Shown here one piece after another: positions 47,924 to 56,130 of a DNA stretch of 64,000 nucleotides; position 1 is the first letter of the stretch; every line of letters starts with the position of its first letter. Position numbers and translations under genes: made by a program. The notes below the pieces were generated by a model. That model saw only the letters and a program-made list of their open reading frames with translations. It had not been told where the DNA came from and ran no database searches. This stretch comes from Rhizobium sp. CF080 (GTDB lineage: Bacteria; Pseudomonadota; Alphaproteobacteria; Rhizobiales; Rhizobiaceae): NCBI RefSeq assembly GCF_000282095.2, contig NZ_AKKC02000009.1:186001-250000 (forward strand). Direction: 5' to 3'.

Positions 47924-49051
47924 ATGGGGATGGAACGCTTCATTCAGGAATTCCGGAATGACAGGGCCTGGCTGCCGGACTGGCTGGTCAGCTGCGGTGT
48001 AATGGCCGTCGCATTTCTGCTCGGCCTTGCCATCCAGCGCTTCGGATTTCGTTTTCTGACGCGGCTGGTCGAGAGCAGGGACCTGTTCTGGCGGTCGCTG
48101 GTGTCGCGTACGCGGCGGCCGATGCGGCTGGCGATCCTCACCTGGACGCTGTCGCTCGGTGCGACGATCGCGCCGCTCAGCAGCGATCAGGCGGAGGTGA
48201 TACGGCATCTGCTGCTGCTCGGCTTCATCATTGTCGTCGGCTGGATGGCGAAGATCGCCCTGCATGTGTGGATGATCGTCTATCTGCGCCGCTTCAAGCT
48301 CGATACGGAAGACAATCTGCTCGCCCGCACGCATGTCACTCAATCGCGGATCGCCGAGCGGATCGCCAGCTTCATGATTGTGGCGATCACCATTGCAGCG
48401 ACGCTGATGACCTTCCCCGCCGTGCAGCAATACGGGGTCAGCCTGCTCGCATCGGCCGGGGTCGCCGGCATCGTGCTCGGCCTTGCGCTGCAGCCGGTGC
48501 TGAAGAACATCTTTGCCGGCATCCAGCTTGCGATCACCCAGCCGATCCGCATCGACGACGCGCTGATCGTCGAGGGTGAGTGGGGCAATGTCGAGGAGAT
48601 CACCTCCACCTATGTGGTGGTGAAATTGTGGGACTGGCGGCGGATGATCCTGCCGCTCAGCTATTTCATCGAGACCCCGTTTCAGAACTGGACGCGCGAC
48701 AGTTCGGAGCTGATCGGCACGGTGATGATCTATCTCGACTATTCGGTTCCGGTGAATGCGGTCCGTCGCAAGGTCGAGGAGATTGCTGCAACGTCAAAGC
48801 TCTGGGACAGGCGTGTGGTGGCCGTGCAGGTGACGGATTTCAGGGAAAACGTCATGGAGATCCGCATCCTCGTCTCGGCCTCCAACGCACCAAGGACCTT
48901 CGATCTGAGATGCGAGGTCCGCGAAAAGATCATCGACTTCATCCAGCGTGAATATTCGGCAAGCCTGCCTCGGGTGCGGGCGGAAGGCACCGCCAGCGCC
49001 GTCAGGACGGCTGCCGGGAAGGCCGTACGGCACGGGACGCTGCAGTCCTGA
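47924..49051 (+). CDS. MscS-family mechanosensitive channel
   Basis: 375 residues. Membrane helices at about 22-42, 65-85, 92-110 and 140-160. The pore helix and beta domain follow: LLASAGVAGIVLGLALQPVLKNIFAGIQLAITQPIRIDD is the MscS signature region (positions about 165-205), then VEEITSTYVVVKLWDWRRMILPLSYF. The C-terminal alpha/beta domain is normal length. Relieves osmotic downshock. ATGs at 47924 and 47930 are both possible. Transcribed alone. Confidence 0.88.
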   Translation: MGMERFIQEFRNDRAWLPDWLVSCGVMAVAFLLGLAIQRFGFRFLTRLVESRDLFWRSLVSRTRRPMRLAILTWTLSLGATIAPLSSDQAEVIRHLLLLGFIIVVGWMAKIALHVWMIVYLRRFKLDTEDNLLARTHVTQSRIAERIASFMIVAITIAATLMTFPAVQQYGVSLLASAGVAGIVLGLALQPVLKNIFAGIQLAITQPIRIDDALIVEGEWGNVEEITSTYVVVKLWDWRRMILPLSYFIETPFQNWTRDSSELIGTVMIYLDYSVPVNAVRRKVEEIAATSKLWDRRVVAVQVTDFRENVMEIRILVSASNAPRTFDLRCEVREKIIDFIQREYSASLPRVRAEGTASAVRTAAGKAVRHGTLQS

Positions 49052-49197
49052 ATTCCGATCTCCCCATCTCCCCATCCTTGTCCATGTCGCGCATGTTGCA
49101 CGGGCGTTGGACTTGTATCAGGTCGCTTACCCGCAATCGGTGCGGCGTGAGGCCTCGACCGTTCTTTCCTAAGCCGCGCCTACGATTTGCGCTTCTC

Positions 49198-49226
49198 CTT
49201 GCGCGGGCCACAAATCCTTTCTATAT
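49198..49226 (+). promoter_or_regulatory. Probable mnmA promoter
   Basis: CTTGCG at 49198-49203, 17-bp spacer, CTATAT at 49221-49226. This is close to the rhizobial sigma70 consensus CTTGAC-N17-CTATAT and lies about 95 bp before the mnmA start. Confidence 0.6.
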
Positions 49227-49325
49227 CCCACAACAATTGCCTCCGACGGCCGATCCCGCCGCAGGCCCCGAACATGCTGCCCTCCCATCATGGACCGGCG
49301 GCTTGAGAGACCGAGAGAGTTACCC

Positions 49326-50522
49326 GTGAATACGCTGGATTTTGACAAGAGGCCGGAAGACACACGTGTTGTCGTTGCCATGTCGGGGGGAGTGGATTCC
49401 TCCGTCGTCGCCGGTCTGCTCAAACGCCAGGGCTATGACGTGCTCGGCATCACGCTGCAGCTTTACGATCATGGCGCGGCCGTGCACCGCGCCGGTTCGT
49501 GCTGCGCCGGCCAGGATATCGACGATGCCCGGCGTGTCTCCGAAACGCTCGGAATCCCCCATTACGTGCTCGATTACGAAAAGCGGTTCCGCGAGACGGT
49601 GATCAATCCCTTCGCCGAAGCCTATGCGATGGGCGAAACGCCGGTCCCCTGCGTTGCCTGCAACCAGACGGTCAAGTTCGCCGATCTTCTGGCGACGGCA
49701 CGAGAGCTCGGCGCCGATGCGCTGGCGACCGGCCACTATATCCGTTCTTCCGCCAATCCGTCGCCGGGCAATCCGAACCGCCGCGCGCTGTTCCGCCCGA
49801 TCGACAGCGATCGCGACCAGAGCTGGTTCCTGTTTGCGACGACCCAGGAGCAGATCGACTACCTGCGTTTCCCGCTCGGCGGCATGTCGAAGGCGCAGGT
49901 GCGCGATCTCGCCGAGGAAATGGGCCTGGTGGTCGCCAAGAAGGCAGACAGTCAGGACATCTGTTTCGTGCCGCAGGGCAAGTATGCCGACATCATCGCC
50001 AAGGTGAAGCCGAACGCGGCGCTCGCCGGTGATATCGTGCATATGGACGGGCGCGTGCTCGGCCGCCACGAGGGGATCGTGCATTATACGATCGGTCAGC
50101 GCCGCGGTATCGGCATCGCCACCGGCGAGCCGCTCTACGTCGTTTATCTCGATGCCCGCTCGCGCCGGGTGATCGTCGGACCGAAGGAAGCGCTCGATAC
50201 GCACCGCGTCTATCTGCGCGACGTCAACTGGATCGGCGACGGTGCTCTCGGCGAGGATGCGAAGGGTGGTTTCGCCTGTTTTGCCAAGGTGCGCTCGACG
50301 CGCCCGCCGACACCGGCCACCCTCCACTGCGACGATCACGGCGTCTATGTCGATTTGGCAATCGGAGAGGCGGGCGTGGCACCGGGTCAGGCCTGCGTGC
50401 TCTACTCCGCCGAAGGTGCGGATGCGCGGGTTTATGGCGGCGGTTTCATCGAACGTTCGGAACGGGCAGCCGAGGCAGAAACCGCTCTGAAGACCCTGCT
50501 GTCGACACCGGTTGCCGCCTGA
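49326..50522 (+). CDS. mnmA: tRNA 2-thiouridylase MnmA
   Basis: 398 residues from GTG 49326 ([17 protein letters not shown], the typical rhizobial start). It thiolates U34 of tRNA-Glu/Gln/Lys. PP-loop [15 protein letters not shown]; catalytic Cys pair in [14 protein letters not shown] and [25 protein letters not shown] near the tRNA-binding region. An ATG at 49290 is in frame but lacks support. Monocistronic, followed by the tRNA-Met promoter. Confidence 0.94.
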   Translation: MNTLDFDKRPEDTRVVVAMSGGVDSSVVAGLLKRQGYDVLGITLQLYDHGAAVHRAGSCCAGQDIDDARRVSETLGIPHYVLDYEKRFRETVINPFAEAYAMGETPVPCVACNQTVKFADLLATARELGADALATGHYIRSSANPSPGNPNRRALFRPIDSDRDQSWFLFATTQEQIDYLRFPLGGMSKAQVRDLAEEMGLVVAKKADSQDICFVPQGKYADIIAKVKPNAALAGDIVHMDGRVLGRHEGIVHYTIGQRRGIGIATGEPLYVVYLDARSRRVIVGPKEALDTHRVYLRDVNWIGDGALGEDAKGGFACFAKVRSTRPPTPATLHCDDHGVYVDLAIGEAGVAPGQACVLYSAEGADARVYGGGFIERSERAAEAETALKTLLSTPVAA

Positions 50523-50577
50523 GACCGGCGCCAGCCACGCGGCACGAAATTGCCGCCGGTTTTTGCCCAAACCCTGC

Positions 50578-50606
50578 TTGACACTTTGGTGACGGGGGAC
50601 TTATAA
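50578..50606 (+). promoter_or_regulatory. Promoter of tRNA-Met
   Basis: TTGACA (50578-50583), 17 bp, TTATAA (50601-50606), about 50 bp upstream of the tRNA 5' end. A strong constitutive sigma70 promoter. Confidence 0.75.
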
Positions 50607-50657
50607 GCCGCACGACCAAAGCGGAACCGGGGATGCCGGAACTTCCGCAGTCCCTGT

Positions 50658-50734
50658 GGCGGGGTAGCTCAGTTGGTGAGAGCGCAGGATTCATAACCCT
50701 GAGGTCGGCAGTTCAATTCTGCCTCCCGCTACCA
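50658..50734 (+). tRNA. tRNA-Met (CAT anticodon)
   Basis: 77 nt including an encoded CCA. Acceptor GGCGGGG pairs with the TCCCGCT strand (two G-U pairs), D-loop TCAGTTGGTGAGAGC, anticodon stem-loop around ATTCATAAC with anticodon CAT, and T-arm GGCAG-TTCAATT-CTGCC. Elongator methionine is most likely; initiator features (C1 mismatch, GGG-CCC anticodon stem) are absent, and tRNA-Ile2 cannot be fully excluded. It forms the left end of a prophage whose integrase gene ends inside it. Confidence 0.93.
50691..50734. other. Probable prophage attachment core (attL) in tRNA-Met
   Basis: The 3' part of the tRNA, from the anticodon loop to CCA, overlaps the integrase C-terminus on the opposite strand. 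Insertion at a tRNA 3' end with restoration of the gene is the usual pattern. The matching direct repeat at the other prophage end lies outside this window, so the exact core is inferred. Confidence 0.6.
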
Positions 50735-52292
50735 CCTCAACAGCCGACAACTCAGGTCCGGCTATTGAGGACAATTTTCCCCTGATTTCGTATTTATAAT
50801 CGGCTCCGGGTCTTCTCGGATGCACTGTAATGCTGGTGACAATCTCTCTGATCATCGTGCCTGCTTCATGAGGAAGTTCGCCCAGCTTATTCTGTAGGAG
50901 CTCTGTGAGGTTTTGGATCACGTAGCGGAACCGATCTATGGCGAGCGGCTTCAGATACAGGACATTGGTGGTCGGCTCCGTGGTTGCAAGTTCCGCTTTG
51001 ATCCGGTCGCGTTCCTTCCGCAGCTTCGGCATGATGGCCGCAACGTCGTCATCTTCAATTAGGCCGCGCGAAATTTGGTCGACGATAGCGGTGATGCGGT
51101 CTTGCACGTCAGTCAAGGCAGTCTCCAGCGTCGCGCGAGTGCCGCGCCATTCGGCTGCCTTGCGGCGGCTGTGGGCCTCATATTCAGTCAAGAAACCGTC
51201 GATATATTTGGTGTCTGAAAATATGCTCCGGAGCCGGTCGACAACGTCGTCTTCGATTTTCTGGAGGTAATAACGACCGCTGTTCGCGCAGTCGCCGGAC
51301 TCCCGGTACCGACTGCACATGATGCGCGGGCCCGACTTGTCGGTGCTAGTCGTGGTCAATGCCCCACCGCACGATGCACAGCGCAATAGGCCTGTTAGCA
51401 TTCGCTTGGCCCGAGGCATGTACTTGCCGCGCGGACCGCCAACTGCTTCCTTGCGAGCCCTTGCCGCCTCATAGATCTCGTCGGAAACGACCCGCAAATG
51501 AGGGGCTTCCGAATATTCATATTCGTTGACGTCGTTTTCCCTGGAGACCCGTCGGCCCGTCGCAGGGTCTTTCACCATCCGCACGCGGTTCCAGACCCGC
51601 TTGCCCACATAGAGCGGATTGCGCAGGATGCCGTGGCCTCGCTTCTCATTGCCGTTGATAGTCGAAGCGTTCCACTGCCGACCGCGGGGGGCGGGGATGT
51701 TGTCGTGATTCAGGATCGAAGCGATTGCTCGCGGGCTCACGCGGGCCACATAGAGATCGAACACTCGGCGGATTACTTCTGCTTCGGCCTCAACGATCCT
51801 TAATTCCCCCGGCTCACCGGGAACAGGTTCATAGCCGTATGATTTGCCGCCGGCATTGCGCCCCTCGCGGATCACGCCGAGCATGCCGCGCTTCGTCTTC
51901 TTTGCTCCTTCCTCCCGCTGCATCTGCCCGATAACGCCGTACATACCCACCTGGACGGTGTCCAACAAGCCGCCATTCACGCAGTTGATTGCCACACCGC
52001 GGAACTTCAGCGTTTTGTGGACATGGGCGAGATCGGCGATGTCGCGCGATATACGGTCGGGCGCTTCCGAAATGACGATGTCGAATTCGTTCCGCTCTGC
52101 CGCCTGCATGAGGTGAGCCAGCCCGGGACGGCCGAACATCGAGGCCCCTGATTTTGCCCGATCAGAATATTCACCTACGAGCTCGAACCCAGATCGTTCG
52201 GCATAGGCTTGGCAAAGCCTGATCTGGTCCTCAACCGATCTGTCGTTCTGGAGGTCGGTGGAATAACGGGCGTAAATGATTGCGCGGTTCAT
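50691..52292 (-). CDS. Large serine recombinase (prophage integrase)
   Basis: 533 residues. Resolvase domain with catalytic Ser in IIYARYSTD (S11) and the block EAPDRISRD. A Recombinase domain (about 165-280), a zinc ribbon (LLRCASCGG, later CSRYRESGDC) and a coiled coil (about 375-440) follow, as in large serine integrases. The last residues GGRIELPTSGL are encoded by the antisense of the tRNA gene and the TGA lies over the anticodon loop, so the C-terminus is supplied by the attachment site. It is the last gene of the leftward operon. Confidence 0.92.
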   Translation of the reverse strand: MNRAIIYARYSTDLQNDRSVEDQIRLCQAYAERSGFELVGEYSDRAKSGASMFGRPGLAHLMQAAERNEFDIVISEAPDRISRDIADLAHVHKTLKFRGVAINCVNGGLLDTVQVGMYGVIGQMQREEGAKKTKRGMLGVIREGRNAGGKSYGYEPVPGEPGELRIVEAEAEVIRRVFDLYVARVSPRAIASILNHDNIPAPRGRQWNASTINGNEKRGHGILRNPLYVGKRVWNRVRMVKDPATGRRVSRENDVNEYEYSEAPHLRVVSDEIYEAARARKEAVGGPRGKYMPRAKRMLTGLLRCASCGGALTTTSTDKSGPRIMCSRYRESGDCANSGRYYLQKIEDDVVDRLRSIFSDTKYIDGFLTEYEAHSRRKAAEWRGTRATLETALTDVQDRITAIVDQISRGLIEDDDVAAIMPKLRKERDRIKAELATTEPTTNVLYLKPLAIDRFRYVIQNLTELLQNKLGELPHEAGTMIREIVTSITVHPRRPGADYKYEIRGKLSSIAGPELSAVEVVAGGRIELPTSGL

Positions 52293-52303
52293 TTCGTACT
52301 CAC

Positions 52304-52489
52304 TTAACGATGTTTTTCATACATATTGGAGGGCCTGAGGGAGGAGGCGTCAAGCTCAGCCTGATGGCGTGCGAGAATTTTGATCAGCTCCATCAGCGGA
52401 TCTCGCTCCTTAAGGGGAGACGTTACCCCGGAATGCGTGGGGCGAGACGGCGTAGGTTTTGGTCGGTCGATCATCTCAAAGGTTTCCAT
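52304..52489 (-). CDS. Small hypothetical phage protein
   Basis: 61 residues, ATG 52489, 18 bp after the previous gene and 11 bp before the integrase. Polar, Pro/Ser-rich N-terminus and a helical stretch (LMELIKILARHQAELD). No recognised family. No good Shine-Dalgarno is visible, so it rests mostly on position. An excisionase role would fit the location next to the integrase but nothing in the sequence shows it. Confidence 0.45.
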   Translation of the reverse strand: METFEMIDRPKPTPSRPTHSGVTSPLKERDPLMELIKILARHQAELDASSLRPSNMYEKHR

Positions 52490-52507
52490 AATTGGAGGGG
52501 GTGACGG

Positions 52508-52765
52508 TCAGGCGTTGCCGACTGTCGGGTAGGTGAGAGCATCGTAAAGGCCCCATGTTTCCACGAGGCCCTTGGCGTATTCGAGATCCCCGATGGCGCC
52601 GAAGCGTCGGAGCTGCGTGGTCGGGTAATAGGTTCCGTCGATCGACCAGAAGACGCTGCCCACGGCAGCCTTACCGACAACAAACTGAATGATGTAACTG
52701 CCGGTCGGGTAGCCGTCGCTGTCAACCAGCCGCATTGTCGGAGTCCATTCGCAGGCGTAGGGCAT
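52508..52765 (-). CDS. Hypothetical phage protein
   Basis: 85 residues, start overlapping the J-domain gene's stop by one base (ATGA). Aromatic-rich, no membrane segment: MRLVDSDGYPTGSYIIQF and SVFWSIDGTYYPTTQL suggest a small beta-rich protein. No family recognised. Confidence 0.65.
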   Translation of the reverse strand: MPYACEWTPTMRLVDSDGYPTGSYIIQFVVGKAAVGSVFWSIDGTYYPTTQLRRFGAIGDLEYAKGLVETWGLYDALTYPTVGNA

Positions 52766-53346
52766 CAGGCGCGCAGCTCCTTCAGCGCCTCGTCCCTGGC
52801 AACGTTGAGTTCGGCCATTGCCTCGGCACTGCCGCCGGCGTCAGGGTGAGCTTTGCGAGCCAACTCCTTGTAGGCTTGCTCGATAGCATCGGCCGAGGGG
52901 ACGCCGTTCGATCCCTCGAGTCCAAGCACCTCGCGCCAGTTCTTCTTGGTCGGTGCCGGCAGAGCCAGCAGACCGGTGAAGGTGGCACGCACGATGTGCA
53001 GGCCTCCATGGCGGAGTTCCGTCCGCCGGCCGTCGATGATGTGATAGATCGCCTGGACATTGTCCTCGACCTTCGGATAGCGATCGACGGCGATGCAGAC
53101 TGACATCCCATCCCATGTGAACCAGACAGCAACGCCAGTGTCGGACGGCCGATCCTCGCCGAGTGTGACGTTCGAAGAGATCGTGATGTTCTCGACTTTT
53201 CTGCCGGAGTCAGCGGCGAACAGGTGCAATGACGACCGCACGTTCTTCAGAGCGCCTGGCAAGCCAGTCTTGAATTTCGAGGCGGTCTTGTTCTTGGTCC
53301 GCGGGATGTTGTGCGGCCAGGTGAGCGGGTAAGCGGTAGGTTCCAT
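52765..53346 (-). CDS. Phage protein with C-terminal J domain
   Basis: 193 residues. The N-terminal about 130 residues are an unassigned domain (WPHNIPRTKNKTAS; GVAVWFTWDGMSVCIAVDRYPKVEDN). The C-terminal about 55 residues form a J domain with the HPD motif in KELARKAHPDAGG, preceded by NWREVLGL. J domains stimulate host DnaK. The N-terminal part may bind the client. In phages such proteins support replication or assembly by recruiting host Hsp70; the target here is unknown. It lies 1 bp after the helicase gene. Confidence 0.78.
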   Translation of the reverse strand: MEPTAYPLTWPHNIPRTKNKTASKFKTGLPGALKNVRSSLHLFAADSGRKVENITISSNVTLGEDRPSDTGVAVWFTWDGMSVCIAVDRYPKVEDNVQAIYHIIDGRRTELRHGGLHIVRATFTGLLALPAPTKKNWREVLGLEGSNGVPSADAIEQAYKELARKAHPDAGGSAEAMAELNVARDEALKELRA

Positions 53347-53347
53347 G

Positions 53348-54454
53348 TCAGATCACCAGGGTTAGATGTTCAGCCGCCCGGGTCGCCGCCGTGTAGAGCC
53401 AGCGATCGCGGTCTTCTCGGAATGCGCTGCTCTCGTCGAACACGCACACGTTCTGCCATTGCGAGCCCTGCGATTTGTGGCAGGTGATCGCGTAGCCGTA
53501 TGTGAATTGCTGGGTGTCGCGCAGCTCCTTGAAGGGGATCTTCTGCGCCTCCACATCGTCGTCGAAGAACTCCTTGCGGACGGCTACCTTGATGGGGTCT
53601 TTCATTCGGTCAGGGTCGTCCGACATGATCGACAGGCTCACCGACTTCTTGAGCGCGCGGCGGCTCACGACTTCGAAGATTTCTCCGTTGGAGATCTTCT
53701 TGTCCTTGTCGTTGCGGAGGCAGATCAGCGGCTCGCCCTTCATCGGCAGGGGATCTTCCTTGCCGGCACGCATGCGTAGGCGCTTGTTGTAGGCCTGCCG
53801 CGTGCTGTTGCGCCCGACCAGCACTATGTTCGCGCCGGTGACCAGTTGAGGGTCAAGGTGCTGCCTGTCGGTGACGATCAGCCCGTCGGTGTTCATGTGC
53901 TCACCGCGGAACCTGCCCTCGCGGATCTGTGTGGCGAGCCAGACGATCGGGCTTTCGGCGGCCTGGCGGTGCACCTCCGTGAGGAGGTAATCCGGCTTCT
54001 GCTCGGTGAAGTAGCCGCCGCCCTTGACCGGCGGGAGTTGCCCCGGGTCTCCAAGGACGATGACGGGCTTCCCGAACGAGAGAAGTGCCTTGCCAACTTC
54101 CTCGTCTACCATGGAGCACTCGTCGATGACGATCAGCTTGAACTTGTCGAGCGCATCCGGTTCTCGGAGGGTGGTTTCCAAATCGCCGGTGACCGGGTGG
54201 ATTTCGGTCTTGTAGATCAGCGAGTGAATGGTGCGGGCGCCTTTGCACCCCTTCTGCCGCATGACGCTGGCGGCCTTGCCGGTGTAAGCCGCGAAGGCGA
54301 CCCTACCGTCGACGTGCTCGGCGAGATGCATGGCGAGGGTGGTCTTGCCGGTACCGGCGTAACCGGACAGGTAGAAGGTGGGCTTGTAACGCATGCGCAG
54401 CCAAGCGCCGGCAAGCGAGAGGGCTTCATTCTGTTGAGGACTCCATTGGGTCAT
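53348..54454 (-). CDS. SF1 DNA helicase (RecD/Dda-like)
   Basis: 368 residues. Walker A GYAGTGKTTLA, Walker B LIVIDECSMVD, VILGDPGQLPPV (motif III), and the UvrD_C_2-type C-terminal helicase motif YGYAITCHKSQGSQW with VYTAATRA-like ending (YTAATRAAEHL). Size and motifs fit Dda-type 5'-3' helicases used in phage replication and recombination. The start overlaps the stop of a 49-residue membrane protein gene by four bases. Confidence 0.88.
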   Translation of the reverse strand: MTQWSPQQNEALSLAGAWLRMRYKPTFYLSGYAGTGKTTLAMHLAEHVDGRVAFAAYTGKAASVMRQKGCKGARTIHSLIYKTEIHPVTGDLETTLREPDALDKFKLIVIDECSMVDEEVGKALLSFGKPVIVLGDPGQLPPVKGGGYFTEQKPDYLLTEVHRQAAESPIVWLATQIREGRFRGEHMNTDGLIVTDRQHLDPQLVTGANIVLVGRNSTRQAYNKRLRMRAGKEDPLPMKGEPLICLRNDKDKKISNGEIFEVVSRRALKKSVSLSIMSDDPDRMKDPIKVAVRKEFFDDDVEAQKIPFKELRDTQQFTYGYAITCHKSQGSQWQNVCVFDESSAFREDRDRWLYTAATRAAEHLTLVI

Positions 54455-54600
54455 GGCGCCCCCGCATAGATCAGTAGCACGAGGCCGAGGAAGACGACGG
54501 TGAAGACAATGGCGCCGCCCTTGATCCCGCCAAGGTTCGGGAACGCCCTATGCAAGACGAAAGCGAAGACAGCGCCGAGTACGAGAAGAGCAAAAAGCAT
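54451..54600 (-). CDS. 49-residue membrane protein
   Basis: Short gene with a good Shine-Dalgarno (CAGGAGT, 5 bp before ATG 54600), stop overlapping the helicase start (ATGA) and 1 bp downstream of the previous stop. Two hydrophobic helices (LFALLVLGAVFAFVL and IVFTVVFLGLVLLIYA) flank a HRAFPNLGGIKGG loop. A two-helix hairpin in the inner membrane is predicted. No family recognised; size suggests an accessory or host-takeover role rather than a holin, because the lysis genes are normally in the late region. Confidence 0.72.
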   Translation of the reverse strand: MLFALLVLGAVFAFVLHRAFPNLGGIKGGAIVFTVVFLGLVLLIYAGAP

Positions 54601-54601
54601 G

Positions 54602-55060
54602 TCAGACTCCTGTGAGTGGTGCGTCCATTTTCAGGACGGGGACGAACCAGTTGATTCGGATGTTCTTCTGGTCACCGAAATCTTTTGCCTCAAATTCCCC
54701 GACGATCCAGGTTGGCTTTTCGCACCGCCGGTCATAGGCTCCATCCTGCCGGCGCCACCGCTTCCCGCCTGTCGTGCCGGTCGGAAGAGTGGCGCTGTAT
54801 TCGGGTAAGGCTTCGAACTCCGCCTTGGTCAGGTGCAGCGGAGGGAGGCTGGCGTAATCGAAGCCGTGGCTGTTGCACTCACGAGCGTCCTTGCACATCT
54901 CCCTGTGCAGCTTCGCGTGGTCGTTGTCGCCGTAGTCCGAATCTCCACACTCCCTGCAGCTGTAGACCGGGATTGAACAGGCCGCGTCCGGATAGCATCC
55001 GCAGTTGGCGCCGCCGAGGATGACCATTAGGTGGCCGTTGGCGCAGTAGCGTTCGGTCAT
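54602..55060 (-). CDS. Cysteine-rich hypothetical phage protein
   Basis: 152 residues. The N-terminal half has ten cysteines, including ANCGCYPDAACSIPVYSCRECG and MCKDARECNSHG, which look like one or two zinc ribbons. The C-terminal half is basic and aromatic (GGKRWRRQDGAYDRRCEKP, NIRINWFVPVLK). Likely nucleic-acid or protein binding. No family recognised. Overlaps the HTH gene start by four bases. Confidence 0.68.
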   Translation of the reverse strand: MTERYCANGHLMVILGGANCGCYPDAACSIPVYSCRECGDSDYGDNDHAKLHREMCKDARECNSHGFDYASLPPLHLTKAEFEALPEYSATLPTGTTGGKRWRRQDGAYDRRCEKPTWIVGEFEAKDFGDQKNIRINWFVPVLKMDAPLTGV

Positions 55061-55290
55061 TTCTTTTTCCCCTTCTCGATTGGCTCCAGGACCAAACGGT
55101 ATCCGAGCTCGTTCGCCATCTCCTCGACGTCCATGATGCTTGGGCTGCGGTAGCCGTGGCGCCAGTGGCGAACGGCGTTGAAATGGCGATTGATGCGGAA
55201 GGCCATGGCCTTGAGGCTGATCTTGCGGGCGCCCATCTCTGTGAAGAGCGCCTTCAATATTGGTGATGCCGTCCTTGGCTCTAATGTCAT
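55057..55290 (-). CDS. Helix-turn-helix phage regulator
   Basis: 77 residues. A single XRE-like HTH: ISLKAMAFRINRHFNAVRHWRHG, then SPSIMDVEEMANELGYRLVL, with a Lys-rich tail. Small enough to be a Cro-like DNA-binding protein, but it lies deep in the early operon rather than next to the repressor, so a role in early/late switching or in antagonising the host is more likely. Function inferred from the fold only. Confidence 0.66.
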   Translation of the reverse strand: MTLEPRTASPILKALFTEMGARKISLKAMAFRINRHFNAVRHWRHGYRSPSIMDVEEMANELGYRLVLEPIEKGKKK

Positions 55291-55496
55291 TTTATTGGCA
55301 CCTCGAGGCCGTGCTGATTGATGAGCTCGGCGAGCCGGCGGGCGATCGCGTGGGTCTGTTCTTTCGAGATACCGTTGGTGGTACCCATCAGCGCGATCTG
55401 AAATTGTGCTCGGCCTTGGGCGTCGAGCAGCAGCAGGCCACCACCCACGATGCCGGAGTAGGGGATGATGCGGGCGTCGACCTTCATTGTGGTCAT
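55287..55496 (-). CDS. Hypothetical phage protein
   Basis: 69 residues from ATG 55496, which overlaps the previous stop (ATGA). Reads MKVDARIIPYSGIVGGGLLLLD, then QFQIALMGTTNG and a helix (KEQTHAIARRLAELINQHG). Soluble alpha/beta protein; no family recognised. The frame is open 16 codons upstream but this would sit inside the upstream gene. Confidence 0.66.
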   Translation of the reverse strand: MTTMKVDARIIPYSGIVGGGLLLLDAQGRAQFQIALMGTTNGISKEQTHAIARRLAELINQHGLEVPIK

Positions 55497-55966
55497 GCGA
55501 AAATCCTCCAGATGCCGTAGGCTACGAGCGCGATTGCTGCCCACAGACCAATTGAGACGAGGAACGCTGGCCGGAAGCGCCTGACAGGGACGGTGATCGC
55601 CTCCTCAGTCTCCCTCAGCTTTTTCGTGAGATCGTTTTGGCTCCGCACCCGTCTGATGGCGATGTCGATGTCAGCGGGGTCGAGGTTCTGGATGACCTGA
55701 AGATCCACCGAGCTGATCAGCACCTTGTGGTCGACGGCTGCCTCGCACATCGTTCTGATCTCTGCCGCCTTCCTCAAACGCGGCCGCAATGGATCGCCCA
55801 TGGTAACCGCTAAGAGACCGCGGCCGCCGATCGAGCGCCATTCTTCAGTGGCTTCGTCGTAGTCGGATTTGTGTTTGCTGAAGGCGAAAAGGAACGGGTC
55901 GATCTTCGACAGCAGATCGTAGGTCGAAACCCATGCCATGGCGGACAATGCAGCGGTGCCGGTCAT
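55493..55966 (-). CDS. Hypothetical phage protein with C-terminal membrane helix
   Basis: 157 residues. The cytoplasmic part is mostly helical and charged (SKHKSDYDEATEEW; RRVRSQNDLTKKLRETEE), ending in one membrane helix (about 133-153, FLVSIGLWAAIALVAYGIW). A tail-anchored topology is predicted. No family recognised. Overlaps both neighbours by four bases. Confidence 0.66.
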   Translation of the reverse strand: MTGTAALSAMAWVSTYDLLSKIDPFLFAFSKHKSDYDEATEEWRSIGGRGLLAVTMGDPLRPRLRKAAEIRTMCEAAVDHKVLISSVDLQVIQNLDPADIDIAIRRVRSQNDLTKKLRETEEAITVPVRRFRPAFLVSIGLWAAIALVAYGIWRIFA

Positions 55967-56130
55967 GCTGCACCGCCCTTCAGGCGCTTCACCTTGTCGA
56001 TGATGATGCGCGGGTAGCGCTGCTTGAAAATGTCCCGGGCCTCGTTCGGGTCTTTGGCTTCGATGTCGATGTGCCCGCCGCCGTCGTAGTGGACGCGGAA
56101 CAGGGTCAGTTCCTCAGTTTGAGATTTCAT
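55963..56130 (-). CDS. Small hypothetical phage protein
   Basis: 55 residues from ATG 56130, which has GGAGAACC upstream. Reads as a beta strand pair then a helix (LTLFRVHYDGGGHIDIEAK, DPNEARDIFKQRYP). No family recognised. Overlaps both neighbours. Confidence 0.65.
   Translation of the reverse strand: MKSQTEELTLFRVHYDGGGHIDIEAKDPNEARDIFKQRYPRIIIDKVKRLKGGAA

Noticed and set aside
50524-50566. Terminator after mnmA
   Set aside because: ACCGGCG/CGCCGGT with TTTTT is possible but the loop is long (23 nt) and the stem short; too weak to list.
50691-50725. GGRIELPTSGL as a conserved protein motif
   Set aside because: This peptide is simply the antisense translation of the tRNA and not a functional domain; it marks the attachment site.
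54500-54808. 102-codon plus-strand ORF in the prophage
   Set aside because: Antisense to the 49-residue gene and the Cys-rich gene, both of which have ribosome sites and coupled starts.
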